A stretch of 64,000 nucleotides of DNA from the NCBI RefSeq assembly GCF_001654915.1, contig NZ_LXEQ01000053.1, one strand, 5' to 3'. The notes under the pieces are model-generated. The model saw nothing but the letters and a program-made list of their open reading frames with translations, searched no databases and was not told where the DNA came from. The translations under genes and the position numbers were made by a program. Positions 15,948 through 25,181 of this stretch are shown here, piece by piece. This stretch comes from Buttiauxella ferragutiae. GTDB lineage: Bacteria > Pseudomonadota > Gammaproteobacteria > Enterobacterales > Enterobacteriaceae. Position 1 is the first letter of the stretch; every line of letters starts with the position of its first letter.

Positions 15948-18335
15948 TCAATCCCTCAATGATGCCTGGAATCGCTCTTTTAATGCCTCTACACATTTTG
16001 CAACGGTAGCGGCAATCTCCTCTTCTTCGAGTGTACGGCCCGTATCCTGGAGGATAAGGCTTATGGCAAGGCTCTTATAACCTTCGGCTACACCCTTACC
16101 ACGGTACACATCAAATAAGTTTACGCCAACTACCTGATTTGCGCCAACTTTCTTACATTCGACCAAAATATCTGCTGCGGGAACGTTTTCAGCGACAACA
16201 ACCGCGATGTCACGACGGTTCGCCGGGAATCGAGAAATCTCTTTCGACTCAGGCACAGCGCGGTCTGCAAGCTTGTTCCACAGTACTTCGAACACCAGTG
16301 TACGGCCATTGAGAGAAAGCTTACGCTCAAGCTCAGGATGCACAACACCAATGAAACCAACGTATTCGCCACGTAAATAAATTGCGGCACTTTGACCTGG
16401 ATGCAAAGCTGGGTTGCTGGCGACTCTAAATTCAATGTCAGAAAGCTGACCAGTCAGATCCAGTACCGCTTCCAGATCGCCCTTCAAATCATAGAAGTCG
16501 ACGGTGTTACGCGCCAGATCCCAATGCTCTTCGTAGCGATTACCGCAGATGGCACCAGCCAGCATAAGATCCTGACGGATACCCAGGTCTGCCTGTGTAT
16601 CAGGAACAAAGCGTAAACCTGATTCAAAGATGCGTACGCGGCTCTGCTGACGGTTTTGGTTGTAAACAACAGTATTGAGCAGCCCGGTCAGCAAGGACAA
16701 ACGCATCGCTGACATTTCAATGGAAATTGGGCTTGGCAGAATCAGGTGTTCTTCACCAGGGTGCAGCAGTTGCTGAACTTTAGGGTCAACAAAGCTATAG
16801 GTGATCACTTCCTGGTAGCCTTTATCAACCAGCATGGTTTTCACACGCTTAAGAGAAAGGTCTGCTTCGCGATGGCTGCCCATGATAAGACCCGCTTGTA
16901 CAGGCTCATCAGGAATGCTGTTATAGCCATAAACGCGCGCCACTTCTTCGACCAGATCTTCTTCAATCTGCATATCAAAGCGCCAGCTTGGTGCCACGGC
17001 GGTCCACTGGTTGTCGCCTTCAGTGACTTCACAACCCAGACGACGCAAAATATCGCTAACCTGCGCATCTTCAATATGATGGCCGATCAAACGATCCAGC
17101 TTGCTACGACGCAGAGTAATTGTGGCAGCTTTTGGCAAATGTGCTTCGCTGGTAACGTCAATAACCGGACCGGCTTCACCGCCGCAGATGTCAGTCAACA
17201 GACGAGTTGCTCGTTCCATTGCTTTGTACTGCAACGCAGAATCCACGCCACGCTCATAACGATGGGATGCATCAGTATGCAGACCATGACGGCGCGCACG
17301 CCCAGTGATAGACAGTGGGCTGAAGAATGCGCACTCCAGCAGCACATTCTGGGTTTCATCATTCACACCAGAATGTTCGCCACCAAAGATACCGCCCATT
17401 GCCAGCGCTTTAGTGTGGTCGGCGATAACCAGGGTATCAGCTTTCAACTTCGCTTCATTGCCATCAAGCAGCGTCAGGGTTTCACCTTCTTCTGCCATAC
17501 GCACCACGATGCCACCGTCAATGCGGTCCATATCGAACGCGTGCATCGGTTGGCCAAGTTCAAGCAATACGTAGTTCGTCACGTCAACGACCGCGTCGAT
17601 AGAACGAATACCGCAACGACGCAGTTTCTCTTTCATCCACAGTGGGGTTGGCGCTTTAACGTTGATGCCTTTAACCACGCGGCCCAGGTAACGCGGGCAC
17701 GCTTCTGGCGCATCCACACGAATTGGCAGCGTGTCGGTGATTGTCGCAGCAACCGCAACCATTTCTGGCTCATGCAATGGCAGCTTGTTAACGACAGCGA
17801 CATCACGAGCGACACCGATGATACCGAGACAATCGGCACGGTTTGGCGTCACGCTGATTTCGATAGTGTTGTCATCAAGCTTCAGGTATTCGCGGATATC
17901 GGTGCCAATCGGTGCATCTTGTGGTAGCTCAATAATGCCGTCGTGATCGTCGGAAATACCCAGCTCAGAGAATGAGCACAGCATGCCTTCTGATGGTTCG
18001 CCACGCAGTTTGGCCGCTTTAATTTTGAAATCGCCAGGCAGGACAGCGCCAACAGTTGCAACGGCAACTCTCAGGCCCTGACGGCAATTTGGTGCGCCAC
18101 AAACGATGTCTAACAGGCGTTCGCCACCGACATTCACTTTTGTTACACGCAGTTTGTCAGCATTGGGGTGTTGGCCGCACTCAACCACTTCACCCACAAC
18201 TACGCCATTAAATGCACCCGCAACGGCATCAACACCATCAACTTCAAGACCAGCCATCGTGATTTGGCTGGAAAGCTCTTCACTGCTGTTGGCTGGATTT
18301 ACCCATTCGCGTAACCAGAGTTCACTGAATTTCAT
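15948..18335 (-). CDS. pheT: Phenylalanyl-tRNA synthetase beta subunit
   Basis: The 795-residue beta subunit of the (alpha-beta)2 synthetase. Order: N-terminal EMAP/OB tRNA-binding domain (~39-148, [27 protein letters not shown]), B3/B4 editing domain (~210-360), B5 domain (~400-475), catalytic-like core, and a C-terminal FDX-ACB anticodon domain ([24 protein letters not shown]). It charges tRNA-Phe and edits Tyr. The gene follows pheS by 14 bp and is controlled by the pheM attenuator. Confidence 0.98.
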
Positions 18336-18349
18336 TGGATATCCCGCCC

Positions 18350-19333
18350 TTATTTGAACTGTTTGAGGAAACGTAAATCATTTTCGAAGAATGCACGCAA
18401 ATCGGTCACACCGTAACGCAGCATGGTCAGACGCTCCATGCCCATACCAAATGCGAAGCCTGAGTAGACTTCTGGGTCAATACCGACATTACGCAGGACA
18501 TTTGGGTGCACCATGCCACAGCCTAAAACTTCCAGCCATTTGCCGTTTTTGCCCATCACGTCCACTTCTGCGGAAGGCTCAGTGAATGGGAAATAGGACG
18601 GACGGAAACGAATCTGCAAATCAGCTTCGAAGAAGTTGTTCAGGAAATCGTGCAATGTGCCTTTCAGGTTGGTGAAGCTGATGTTGGTATCAACAATCAA
18701 ACCTTCCATCTGATGGAACATTGGCGTGTGCGTCTGGTCGTAGTCGTTACGATACACACGGCCAGGCGCGATAATACGAATCGGCGGCTGCTTATCCTTC
18801 ATGGTACGAATCTGTACGCCAGAAGTCTGAGTACGCAGTAGACGGGTTGCATCGAACCAGAAAGTATCGTGGTCCGCACGAGCTGGGTGGTGCCCTGGAA
18901 TGTTCAGAGCATCGAAGTTGTGGTAGTCATCTTCGATTTCAGGGCCTGTCGCCACGGTGAAGCCCAGTTCACCGAAGAAGCTTTCGATACGGTCAATGGT
19001 GCGCGTAACCGGGTGCAAACCGCCGTTTTCAACACGACGTCCAGGCAGAGAGACATCAATGGTTTCTTCTGCCAAACGAGCATTCAGAGCGGCACTTTCC
19101 AGTGCATTCTTGCGAGCGTTCAGTGCTTCCTGCACTTTCTCTTTAGCTTCGTTGATCACCGCACCTGCAGCTGGGCGCTCTTCCGGTGGCAATTCACGCA
19201 GGGTGGTCATCTGGAGGGTCAGATGGCCCTTCTTCCCTAAATATTCGACGCGTACGTTGTCTAACGCGGCAACATCCGGGGCCTCGTTTATGGCGGCCGT
19301 TGCGTTGGCAACCAGCTCTGCGAGATGTGGCAT
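18350..19333 (-). CDS. pheS: Phenylalanyl-tRNA synthetase alpha subunit
   Basis: Catalytic alpha subunit, 327 residues from the ATG at 19333 (MPHLAELVANATAAI), exactly the E. coli length. A longer frame running to 19459 crosses the attenuator and is not real. N-terminal coiled coil (1-90), then the class II core with motif 2 GRVYRNDYDQTHTPMFHQMEG and motif 3 GFAFGMGMERLTMLRYGV. Expression depends on attenuation at pheM immediately upstream. Confidence 0.98.
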   Translation of the reverse strand: MPHLAELVANATAAINEAPDVAALDNVRVEYLGKKGHLTLQMTTLRELPPEERPAAGAVINEAKEKVQEALNARKNALESAALNARLAEETIDVSLPGRRVENGGLHPVTRTIDRIESFFGELGFTVATGPEIEDDYHNFDALNIPGHHPARADHDTFWFDATRLLRTQTSGVQIRTMKDKQPPIRIIAPGRVYRNDYDQTHTPMFHQMEGLIVDTNISFTNLKGTLHDFLNNFFEADLQIRFRPSYFPFTEPSAEVDVMGKNGKWLEVLGCGMVHPNVLRNVGIDPEVYSGFAFGMGMERLTMLRYGVTDLRAFFENDLRFLKQFK

Positions 19334-19396
19334 GGTATTCCTCTTATGCCGGCATAATTGCCGGGGTAGTTGATCCGTATACAAAAAGCGGAATGC

Positions 19397-19424
19397 AAAA
19401 AAAAAGCCTCCATAGTGGAGGCTT
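19397..19424 (-). terminator. pheM attenuator terminator
   Basis: On the minus strand AAGCCTCCA (from 19424) pairs with TGGAGGCTT (to 19404) and is followed by a run of nine T. It lies between the pheM stop and pheS, the classic attenuator position. Translation of the Phe-rich leader decides whether it forms. Confidence 0.88.
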
Positions 19425-19470
19425 TCGGCGCTATTTTTCGTTTCTTTTCTTACGCGCAAAGCCCCCTGAT

Positions 19471-19515
19471 TCAGGTGCTAAAGTAAAAAAAGAAACGGAA
19501 AATAGCAGCATTCAT
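19471..19515 (-). CDS. pheM: pheST operon leader peptide
   Basis: The ATG at 19515 opens a 14-residue peptide, [14 protein letters not shown], with five Phe in the middle, identical to the E. coli PheM sequence as I know it. Ribosome stalling at the Phe codons when charged tRNA-Phe is scarce prevents the downstream terminator and lets pheS and pheT be transcribed. The reading frame ends with TGA at 19471-19473. Confidence 0.95.
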
Positions 19516-19554
19516 GCTTGCAGTTACCTTATTGCTCAGTGTTAAACATTAGAA

Positions 19555-19582
19555 ATTAAAAGAGGGAGACAAGCTCCCTCTA
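19555..19582 (-). terminator. Terminator after rplT
   Basis: AGAGGGAG (19561-19568) and CTCCCTCT (19574-19581) form an 8-bp stem; on the minus strand it is followed by TTTTAATTT. It separates thrS-infC-rpmI-rplT from pheM-pheST. Confidence 0.85.
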
Positions 19583-19591
19583 ATAACTGGC

Positions 19592-19963
<372 letters not shown>

Positions 19964-19994
19964 CTATATTCTGAATTAATTAAAAAAGTGCTAC

Positions 19995-20192
19995 TTATGC
20001 GTACGGCAGGCAAGCGATGACCAGGCCCAGATCCCCTTTGGAGACCATACCTTTCGGACGCAGGTGACGTTTACGCTTAGTAGACTTTTTAGTCAGAATA
20101 TGACGCAGGTTAGCGTGCTTACGCTTAAAACCACCACCGGCGGTCTTTTTGAAGCGCTTAGCGGCGCCGCGTACAGTTTTAATCTTTGGCAT
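19995..20192 (-). CDS. rpmI: 50S ribosomal protein L35
   Basis: The 65-residue basic protein MPKIKTVRGAAKRFKKTAGGGFKRKHANLRHILTKKSTKRKRHLR is L35 of the large subunit. It lies between infC and rplT. The 96-bp infC-rpmI gap would hold the L20 autoregulatory pseudoknot known in E. coli; I did not fold it. Confidence 0.98.
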   Translation of the reverse strand: MPKIKTVRGAAKRFKKTAGGGFKRKHANLRHILTKKSTKRKRHLRPKGMVSKGDLGLVIACLPYA

Positions 20193-20288
20193 TTAATAAC
20201 TTTCCACTTCGCATTGTTAATAAAACGAACCAGAAGGCGAACAAATCTCACGAGGCCGAAACCTCGCGAGAACTGTTACTTGATGGCC

Positions 20289-20831
20289 TTACTGTTTCTT
20301 CTTCGGAGCGAGCACCATGATCATCTGACGGCCTTCGATCTTCGATGGGAAGGATTCGACGACTGCCAGTTCACTCAGATCGTCACGGACGCGGTTAAGC
20401 ACTTCCATACCAATCTGTTGGTGAGCCATTTCACGACCGCGGAAACGCAGTGTGATTTTAGCTTTATCACCCTCTTCCAGAAAGCGAACCAGGCTGCGGA
20501 GTTTTACCTGATAGTCGCCATCATCGGTACCAGGTCGGAATTTGATTTCCTTGACCTGAATAACTTTTTGCTTTTTCTTCTGTTCCTTAGAAGATTTGCT
20601 TTTTTCGTAGAGGAATTTGCCGTAATCCATAATTCGACAAACAGGCGGTTCGGCATTAGGACTGATTTCAACTAAATCAACCCCAGCTTCCTCGGCTTTT
20701 TCTAAAGCTTCATTCAGACTGACAATACCTAGCTGCTCGCCTTCAATACCTGTCAGACGAACCTCAGTGGCACGAATTTCTCTGTTTATGCGATTAGGAC
20801 GCGCCGGTTGAACTCTTTTTCCGCCTTTAAT
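20289..20831 (-). CDS. infC: Translation initiation factor IF-3 (AUU start)
   Basis: IF-3 binds 30S subunits, prevents 50S joining and checks start codons. The gene starts with the rare ATT codon at 20831-20829, giving (M)KGGKRVQPARPNRINREIRATEVRLTG, 180 residues in all, the E. coli length. The first ATG in frame, at 20630, would remove the N-terminal domain. A GAGGAA ribosome site precedes the ATT. The AUU start is the known basis of IF-3 autoregulation, because IF-3 rejects non-canonical starts. The start lies 4 nt after the thrS stop. The C-terminal domain keeps KITLRFRGREMAHQQIG. Confidence 0.97.
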   Translation of the reverse strand: MKGGKRVQPARPNRINREIRATEVRLTGIEGEQLGIVSLNEALEKAEEAGVDLVEISPNAEPPVCRIMDYGKFLYEKSKSSKEQKKKQKVIQVKEIKFRPGTDDGDYQVKLRSLVRFLEEGDKAKITLRFRGREMAHQQIGMEVLNRVRDDLSELAVVESFPSKIEGRQMIMVLAPKKKQ

Positions 20832-20835
20832 AACT

Positions 20836-22764
20836 CTATTCCTCTAGTTGATTAAGATTGCGACTGCGAATTTCATTCTGCAGTTTTTCAATCAATTCGT
20901 TGACGTCCATGCTACCCAAGTCTTTGCCACGACGGGTACGAACGGCTACTTTGCCTGCTTCGACCTCTTTATCGCCACAAACTAACATGTAAGGGACACG
21001 ACGCAACGTGTGTTCACGGATTTTAAAGCCAATCTTCTCATTTCTCAAGTCTGCTTTTACACGAATGCCTGCATTTTGCAGTTTACGGGTCAATTCGTTA
21101 ACGTATTCAGACTGTCCATCAGTGATATTCATCACCACTGCTTGTACTGGCGCAAGCCAGGTTGGGAAGAAACCCGCAAATTCTTCGGTCAGGATACCAA
21201 TAAAACGTTCCATTGACCCGAGAATTGCACGGTGAATCATTACCGGCACCAGGCGTTCATTACTTTCACCAATATAAGACGCATTCAAACGCGATGGCAA
21301 AGAGAAGTCTAACTGTACTGTCCCGCACTGCCATGCACGATCCAGGCAGTCATACAGGGTAAATTCAATTTTAGGGCCATAGAATGCACCCTCTCCCGGT
21401 TGATAATCAAACGGAATATTATTTTCTTGCAATGCTACGGCCAAATCCGCCTCTGCACGATCCCACATTTCGTCGGTACCGATGCGTTTTTCAGGGCGAG
21501 TTGACAGCTTCACAACGATTTTTTCAAAACCGAAGGTGCTGTACATGTCGTAGACCATGCGGATGCAGCTATTCACTTCGTCACGCACTTGTTCTTCAGT
21601 ACAGAATACGTGAGCATCATCCTGAGTAAAGCCACGAACGCGCATCAAGCCATGTAACGCACCTGACGGCTCATTACGGTGGCAGCTACCAAACTCAGCC
21701 ATACGCAATGGCAAGTCACGGTAGGATTTCAGGCCCTGGTTAAAGATCTGCACATGGCCTGGGCAGTTCATTGGTTTGATGCAATATTCACGGTTTTCTG
21801 AAGAAGTGGTAAACATCGCATCTTTGTAGTTGTCCCAGTGGCCGGTTTTTTCCCACAGCACACGGTCCATCATGAACGGGCCTTTCACTTCCTGATACTG
21901 GTACTCTTTGAGCTTGGAGCGTACAAACACTTCCAGTTCACGGAAGATAGTCCAGCCGTCGTTGTGCCAGAACACCATACCAGGTGCCTCTTCCTGCATA
22001 TGATACAGGTCGAGTTGCTTACCGATTTTACGGTGGTCACGCTTGGACGCCTCTTCCAGGCGTTGCAAGTAAGCATTCAATTGCTTCTTATCAGCCCAGG
22101 CTGTGCCATAAATACGTTGCAACATTTTGTTGCTGCTATCGCCACGCCAGTAAGCACCGGAAGTTTTCTGCAACTTGAAATGATGGCAGAAACGCATGTT
22201 CGGTACGTGCGGACCGCGGCACATATCAACGTATTCTTCATGATGATACAAACCAGGCTTATCATCCTGGCTAATGTTTTCATCAAGAATCGCGACTTTG
22301 TAGCTTTCACCACGGTTCACGAAGGTTTCGCGGGCTTCATGCCAGCTCACTTTTTTCTTGATGACGTCGTAATCTTTCTCAGCCAACTCGTGCATACGCT
22401 TTTCGAGCAGCTCAAGATCTTCCTGCGTCAGCGTGTGGTCAATGTCAACGTCGTAGTAAAAACCGTTATCAATAACCGGGCCAATCGCCATTTTAGTGTG
22501 CGGCCACAGTTGTTTGATGGCATGGCCCAATAAGTGGGCGCACGAGTGGCGGAGGATCTCCAGGCCAGCTTCATCTTTAACGGTGATAATTGCGAGTTTA
22601 GCATCGTGCTCAATAACATCAGACGCATCAACCAGTTCGCCATCTACACGGCCTGCAATACAGGCTTTCGCAAGGCCAGGACCGATGTCCAGAGCGACAT
22701 CCAATGGGCTAACAGCGTGGTCGTAATGGCGTTGGCTGCCATCAGGAAGAGTAATAACAGGCAT
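20836..22764 (-). CDS. thrS: Threonyl-tRNA synthetase
   Basis: 642 residues, the E. coli length. Order: TGS domain (1-62), editing domain (~63-224, with HSCAHLLGHA and zinc-like His/Cys positions), class II catalytic core with MNCPGHVQIF carrying a zinc ligand, RMAEFGSCHRNEPSGALHGLMRVRGFTQDDAHVFC (motif 2), and an anticodon-binding C-terminal domain (VVMNITDGQSEYVNEL). Charges tRNA-Thr and clears Ser. Translation is expected to be self-repressed through the leader hairpin at 22784-22807. SD AAGGA precedes the ATG. Confidence 0.98.
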   Translation of the reverse strand: MPVITLPDGSQRHYDHAVSPLDVALDIGPGLAKACIAGRVDGELVDASDVIEHDAKLAIITVKDEAGLEILRHSCAHLLGHAIKQLWPHTKMAIGPVIDNGFYYDVDIDHTLTQEDLELLEKRMHELAEKDYDVIKKKVSWHEARETFVNRGESYKVAILDENISQDDKPGLYHHEEYVDMCRGPHVPNMRFCHHFKLQKTSGAYWRGDSSNKMLQRIYGTAWADKKQLNAYLQRLEEASKRDHRKIGKQLDLYHMQEEAPGMVFWHNDGWTIFRELEVFVRSKLKEYQYQEVKGPFMMDRVLWEKTGHWDNYKDAMFTTSSENREYCIKPMNCPGHVQIFNQGLKSYRDLPLRMAEFGSCHRNEPSGALHGLMRVRGFTQDDAHVFCTEEQVRDEVNSCIRMVYDMYSTFGFEKIVVKLSTRPEKRIGTDEMWDRAEADLAVALQENNIPFDYQPGEGAFYGPKIEFTLYDCLDRAWQCGTVQLDFSLPSRLNASYIGESNERLVPVMIHRAILGSMERFIGILTEEFAGFFPTWLAPVQAVVMNITDGQSEYVNELTRKLQNAGIRVKADLRNEKIGFKIREHTLRRVPYMLVCGDKEVEAGKVAVRTRRGKDLGSMDVNELIEKLQNEIRSRNLNQLEE

Positions 22765-22783
22765 TATAAGTCCTTATTCGCAG

Positions 22784-22807
22784 TGGTGACCCATACGCAA
22801 GATCACA
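22784..22807 (-). promoter_or_regulatory. thrS translational operator (anticodon-like stem-loop)
   Basis: On the minus strand GTGATC (22806-22801) pairs with GGTCAC-type bases (22791-22785), closing a loop that displays CGT (22797-22795) as in the tRNA-Thr anticodon. It sits just before the SD of thrS. In E. coli ThrRS binds a leader hairpin of this kind and blocks ribosome loading. The pairing and CGT loop are seen; the function is by homology. Confidence 0.7.
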
Positions 22808-23071
22808 TGCAACTTTATATAGTTTAAATAAATCAGTAAGTTAGGAGTGGTTGAATGCTTCACCTCGCAAACTGTGTACATGAATCTAAAATGTACCCAC
22901 TTCAACCTGCTGATTAGACGAGGCAATAGTACACGTCATTGAGGTGAGGATAAAGGCAGAACTTAAGAAGTTGTGGATAACATGCTGAAAAAAAGGAAGA
23001 AAAATGAACAATACGTCTGTACTAAATATTTTTATTAAGATCCATGTATTAATCAAATGTGTTAATCAATA
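22808..23071. other. Intergenic region upstream of thrS
   Basis: Holds the thrS promoter and leader on the minus strand. On the plus strand an AAGGAAGAAAA ribosome-like site precedes an ATG at 23004 that opens a 22-codon frame ending at 23072, directly followed by the hairpin at 23072-23095. I cannot show this is expressed. Confidence 0.35.
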
Positions 23072-23095
23072 GCGCCATGGCTTTCGCCATGACGC
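23072..23095. terminator. Hairpin downstream of the porin gene
   Basis: GCGCCATGGC (23072-23081) pairs with GCCATGACGC (23086-23095) around a TTTC loop. It lies 54 bp after the porin stop. The T-rich tail is weak on the minus strand (TATTGATT), so termination strength is uncertain. Confidence 0.5.
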
Positions 23096-23148
23096 AAATA
23101 TTTAATTTTCAGTTATTCAGGCGGGTAGAGAATAAGAACTGGAACTAT

Positions 23149-24249
23149 TTAGAACTGATAAACAACACCTACAGCAGCAACATTATCGTTGTTAAGTTGC
23201 AAAGCATTATCGTCGCTTAACAGGTTAATTTTGTAATCAATAAAAGCAGACATGTTTTTAGTAAAAAAATAGGTAGCAGAGACATCGACATATTTTACTA
23301 ACTCCACGTCACCTACGCCCTCAATATCCTTACCCTTCGAGTAAACGTAGCCTATTGAAGGCCGGAAGCCAAAATCGAACAGATATTGTGCAACAAGTTC
23401 AAATGCCTGATTCCTATTCGCAAACCCACTAATACTTTGGTTCTCACCATTAATTGTTGCGGTACCAGAAATCGGTGTCATATTGCTCGTCTCAGCATAA
23501 ATTGCTGCCAGATAAATGTTATTGGCATCATATTTCACTCCCGCATTCCATGCTTCCGCATTATCACCCTGACCATAAGTCAGGTCTCTCTGTGCCAGAG
23601 TACGGTTAGAGTTGCTATAGCCCATCCCCATACTCATCCCGGTATCGCTAATGTCATAAGTCAACGATGTCCCTACACCTTCACCGTTTTGCTTACTGGT
23701 AGACCGACCGTCATTCTCGTTTTTCCCTTGAAACTGAACGGTCAGTTTTAAGCCATCAACTAAACCGAAGAAAGTAGTATTACGATACGTTGCCACACTA
23801 TTAGTACGGGTAGTCATGAAATTATCAGTTTTAGCATAAGATTCAGTCGTAAATTCAGGCATGACATCGGTATATGATCCAATATTATAAAGCACACCAT
23901 AGTTTCGACCGTAATCAAATGACCCAAAATCACCAGCTTTTAGACCTGCGAATGCCAAACGCGTTTTTGCCGTATTGCTATCACCTTCGACTTTGTTGGC
24001 TGCAACCTGATACTCCCACTGACCAAAACCAGTGAGTTGACTATTAATTTCAGTCTGGCCTTTAATACCAAATCGAATATAAGACTGATCACCATCAACG
24101 CTATTATTGTCGCTCAGATAGATTTCTGGTTTTACTCTTCCATAAATGTCTAATTTATTTCCATCCTTATTATAAACTTCTGCTGCATGCATAGACGTTG
24201 ATGTCAGCAGTAAACTTAATGTCACTCCTGCGAATGTAAAATTTTTCAT
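23149..24249 (-). CDS. OmpC/OmpF-type general porin
   Basis: A trimeric outer-membrane diffusion porin of 366 residues. The ATG at 24249 has AGGAGC 7 nt upstream and gives a signal peptide cut at SMHA-AEVYNKDGNKLDIYGRV; the frame extends to 24330 but without a ribosome site. Typical features: the mature start AEVYNKDGNKLDLYG, GRNYGVLYNIGSYTDVMPEF (the L3 constriction loop, PEF), and the C-terminal VGVVYQF with terminal Phe. It belongs to the OmpC/OmpF/OmpN/PhoE group but I cannot assign an orthologue. E. coli has the arpB region here instead. Base composition is more AT-rich than its neighbours. Confidence 0.92.
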   Translation of the reverse strand: MKNFTFAGVTLSLLLTSTSMHAAEVYNKDGNKLDIYGRVKPEIYLSDNNSVDGDQSYIRFGIKGQTEINSQLTGFGQWEYQVAANKVEGDSNTAKTRLAFAGLKAGDFGSFDYGRNYGVLYNIGSYTDVMPEFTTESYAKTDNFMTTRTNSVATYRNTTFFGLVDGLKLTVQFQGKNENDGRSTSKQNGEGVGTSLTYDISDTGMSMGMGYSNSNRTLAQRDLTYGQGDNAEAWNAGVKYDANNIYLAAIYAETSNMTPISGTATINGENQSISGFANRNQAFELVAQYLFDFGFRPSIGYVYSKGKDIEGVGDVELVKYVDVSATYFFTKNMSAFIDYKINLLSDDNALQLNNDNVAAVGVVYQF

Positions 24250-24494
24250 GTTTGCTCCTAAACCCCTTTCTAATACGCGATAATTAATCAAGAGACACCT
24301 TGTCAAAAACGCAGAGATTATTATCGGCATGAGGTTATAGAAATATTACAGAATGGTTTAAAGTTTAAAAATAAACAAAGAAACTACCAATCCTAATTTT
24401 GCAAACTAGTTTCATAGATATATCTCAAGCGATGATGACACTTGGTTTTTTAACAGACCAGTAATGACGAGGGAATTAGTTTGCGGGGGTATAA
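24250..24494. other. Porin upstream region
   Basis: AT-rich control region before the porin, with long A/T stretches of the type bound by OmpR and H-NS in porin promoters. I cannot place individual sites. No coding sequence is seen. Confidence 0.35.
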
Positions 24495-24527
24495 ATAAAA
24501 AACCGGGCATTATGCTCGGTTTTTTAT
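24495..24527. terminator. Terminator after small exported protein gene
   Basis: AACCGGGCAT (24501-24510) and ATGCTCGGTT (24512-24521) form a stem with A7 before and T6 after, so it works in both directions. Confidence 0.85.
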
Positions 24528-24597
24528 TTATGTAACTTTTAGCACGAATGATAGGTTATCAAACCTGCGCAGAAAGATAATTAAACAATGCACGTGA

Positions 24598-24834
24598 CTA
24601 TGACCAGTCCCCGGCAACCAGTGTATGGACATTAAAAGCGTCATCCATTGACTGTCCCGTAGACAGCTCGCCCGGTTGAATATTGGAGCCCGCTTCAACA
24701 TCGGCAACATTCCAGACAGGTGATGGTGCTGTTTGTGTGCCTGTGGTTGCAGAAGATTGCGCAGCAGAGGCACCAAATGAAAGCATGGAAAGAGTAACAA
24801 CTACAGCGGCATATTTGATATTTTTCATATTCAT
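24598..24834 (-). CDS. Small exported protein, function unknown
   Basis: 78 residues from MNMKNIKYAAVVVTLSMLSFGASAAQSS, with a clear signal peptide cut near ASA-AQ, leaving ~53 residues. The mature part is acidic and rich in Ser, Thr and Gly (TTGTQTAPSPVWNVADVEAGSNIQPGELSTGQSMDD), with no Cys and no recognised domain. I do not recognise the family; size and export suggest a periplasmic stress-type protein. AAGAG lies just before the first ATG, and the terminator at 24495-24527 follows. It is a single-gene unit between porin and ydiY. Confidence 0.65.
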   Translation of the reverse strand: MNMKNIKYAAVVVTLSMLSFGASAAQSSATTGTQTAPSPVWNVADVEAGSNIQPGELSTGQSMDDAFNVHTLVAGDWS

Positions 24835-24980
24835 TTTTCTCTTATTTAATGGATCAGCAAGCTATTAACCTGCCACAAAATAAGAGTAGATCTAGATCAC
24901 ATTTCTGACAAGACCAATACTTTATCAATTCGTGTCAAATATACCAAAAATATGAATAAAGAAAGAATTAAGGAGAGATT
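24835..24980. other. Intergenic region upstream of small exported protein
   Basis: AT-rich control region; together with the stretch to 25181 it separates the small exported gene from ydiY. Apart from the possible 39-codon frame at 24981 I see nothing coding in it. Confidence 0.35.
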
Positions 24981-25100
24981 GTGAAGAATTTAAAATTCTT
25001 AATTAATTTTATTATAAATAAAACTACGGACCAAAATAATATTAGCGACATGGATAAAAATAAAACAATTCGCTCCAAAACATTCCAGTGCAATGAATGA
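24981..25100 (+). CDS. Possible 39-residue small protein
   Basis: A GTG at 24981 is preceded by AAGGAGAGATT, a near-perfect Shine-Dalgarno at good spacing, and opens 39 codons ending TGA at 25098-25100. The peptide begins MKNLKFLINFIINK, an amphipathic/hydrophobic start, and continues with a polar tail ending SKTFQCNE. The layout (hydrophobic N-terminus, charged tail, strong RBS, isolated in an intergenic gap) is that of many enterobacterial small proteins. I do not recognise it and the evidence is only the RBS plus the frame. Confidence 0.35.
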   Translation: MKNLKFLINFIINKTTDQNNISDMDKNKTIRSKTFQCNE

Positions 25101-25154
25101 TAGCGGCAAAGAAGCACATCAACAGAAGCTAAACTTAAGTAAGTGATGGGTTTA

Positions 25155-25178
25155 AAGCCGGGAATGACCCGGCTTAAT
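25155..25178 (-). terminator. Terminator after ydiY
   Basis: AAGCCGGG (25155-25162) pairs with CCCGGCTT (25168-25175), directly 3' of the ydiY stop; the minus-strand tail reads TTTAAACCC. Confidence 0.75.
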
Positions 25179-25181
25179 CAA

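Noticed and set aside
16746..17927. 393-codon plus-strand frame inside pheT
   Set aside because: Lies entirely antisense to the well-conserved pheT; composition is that of a shadow frame.
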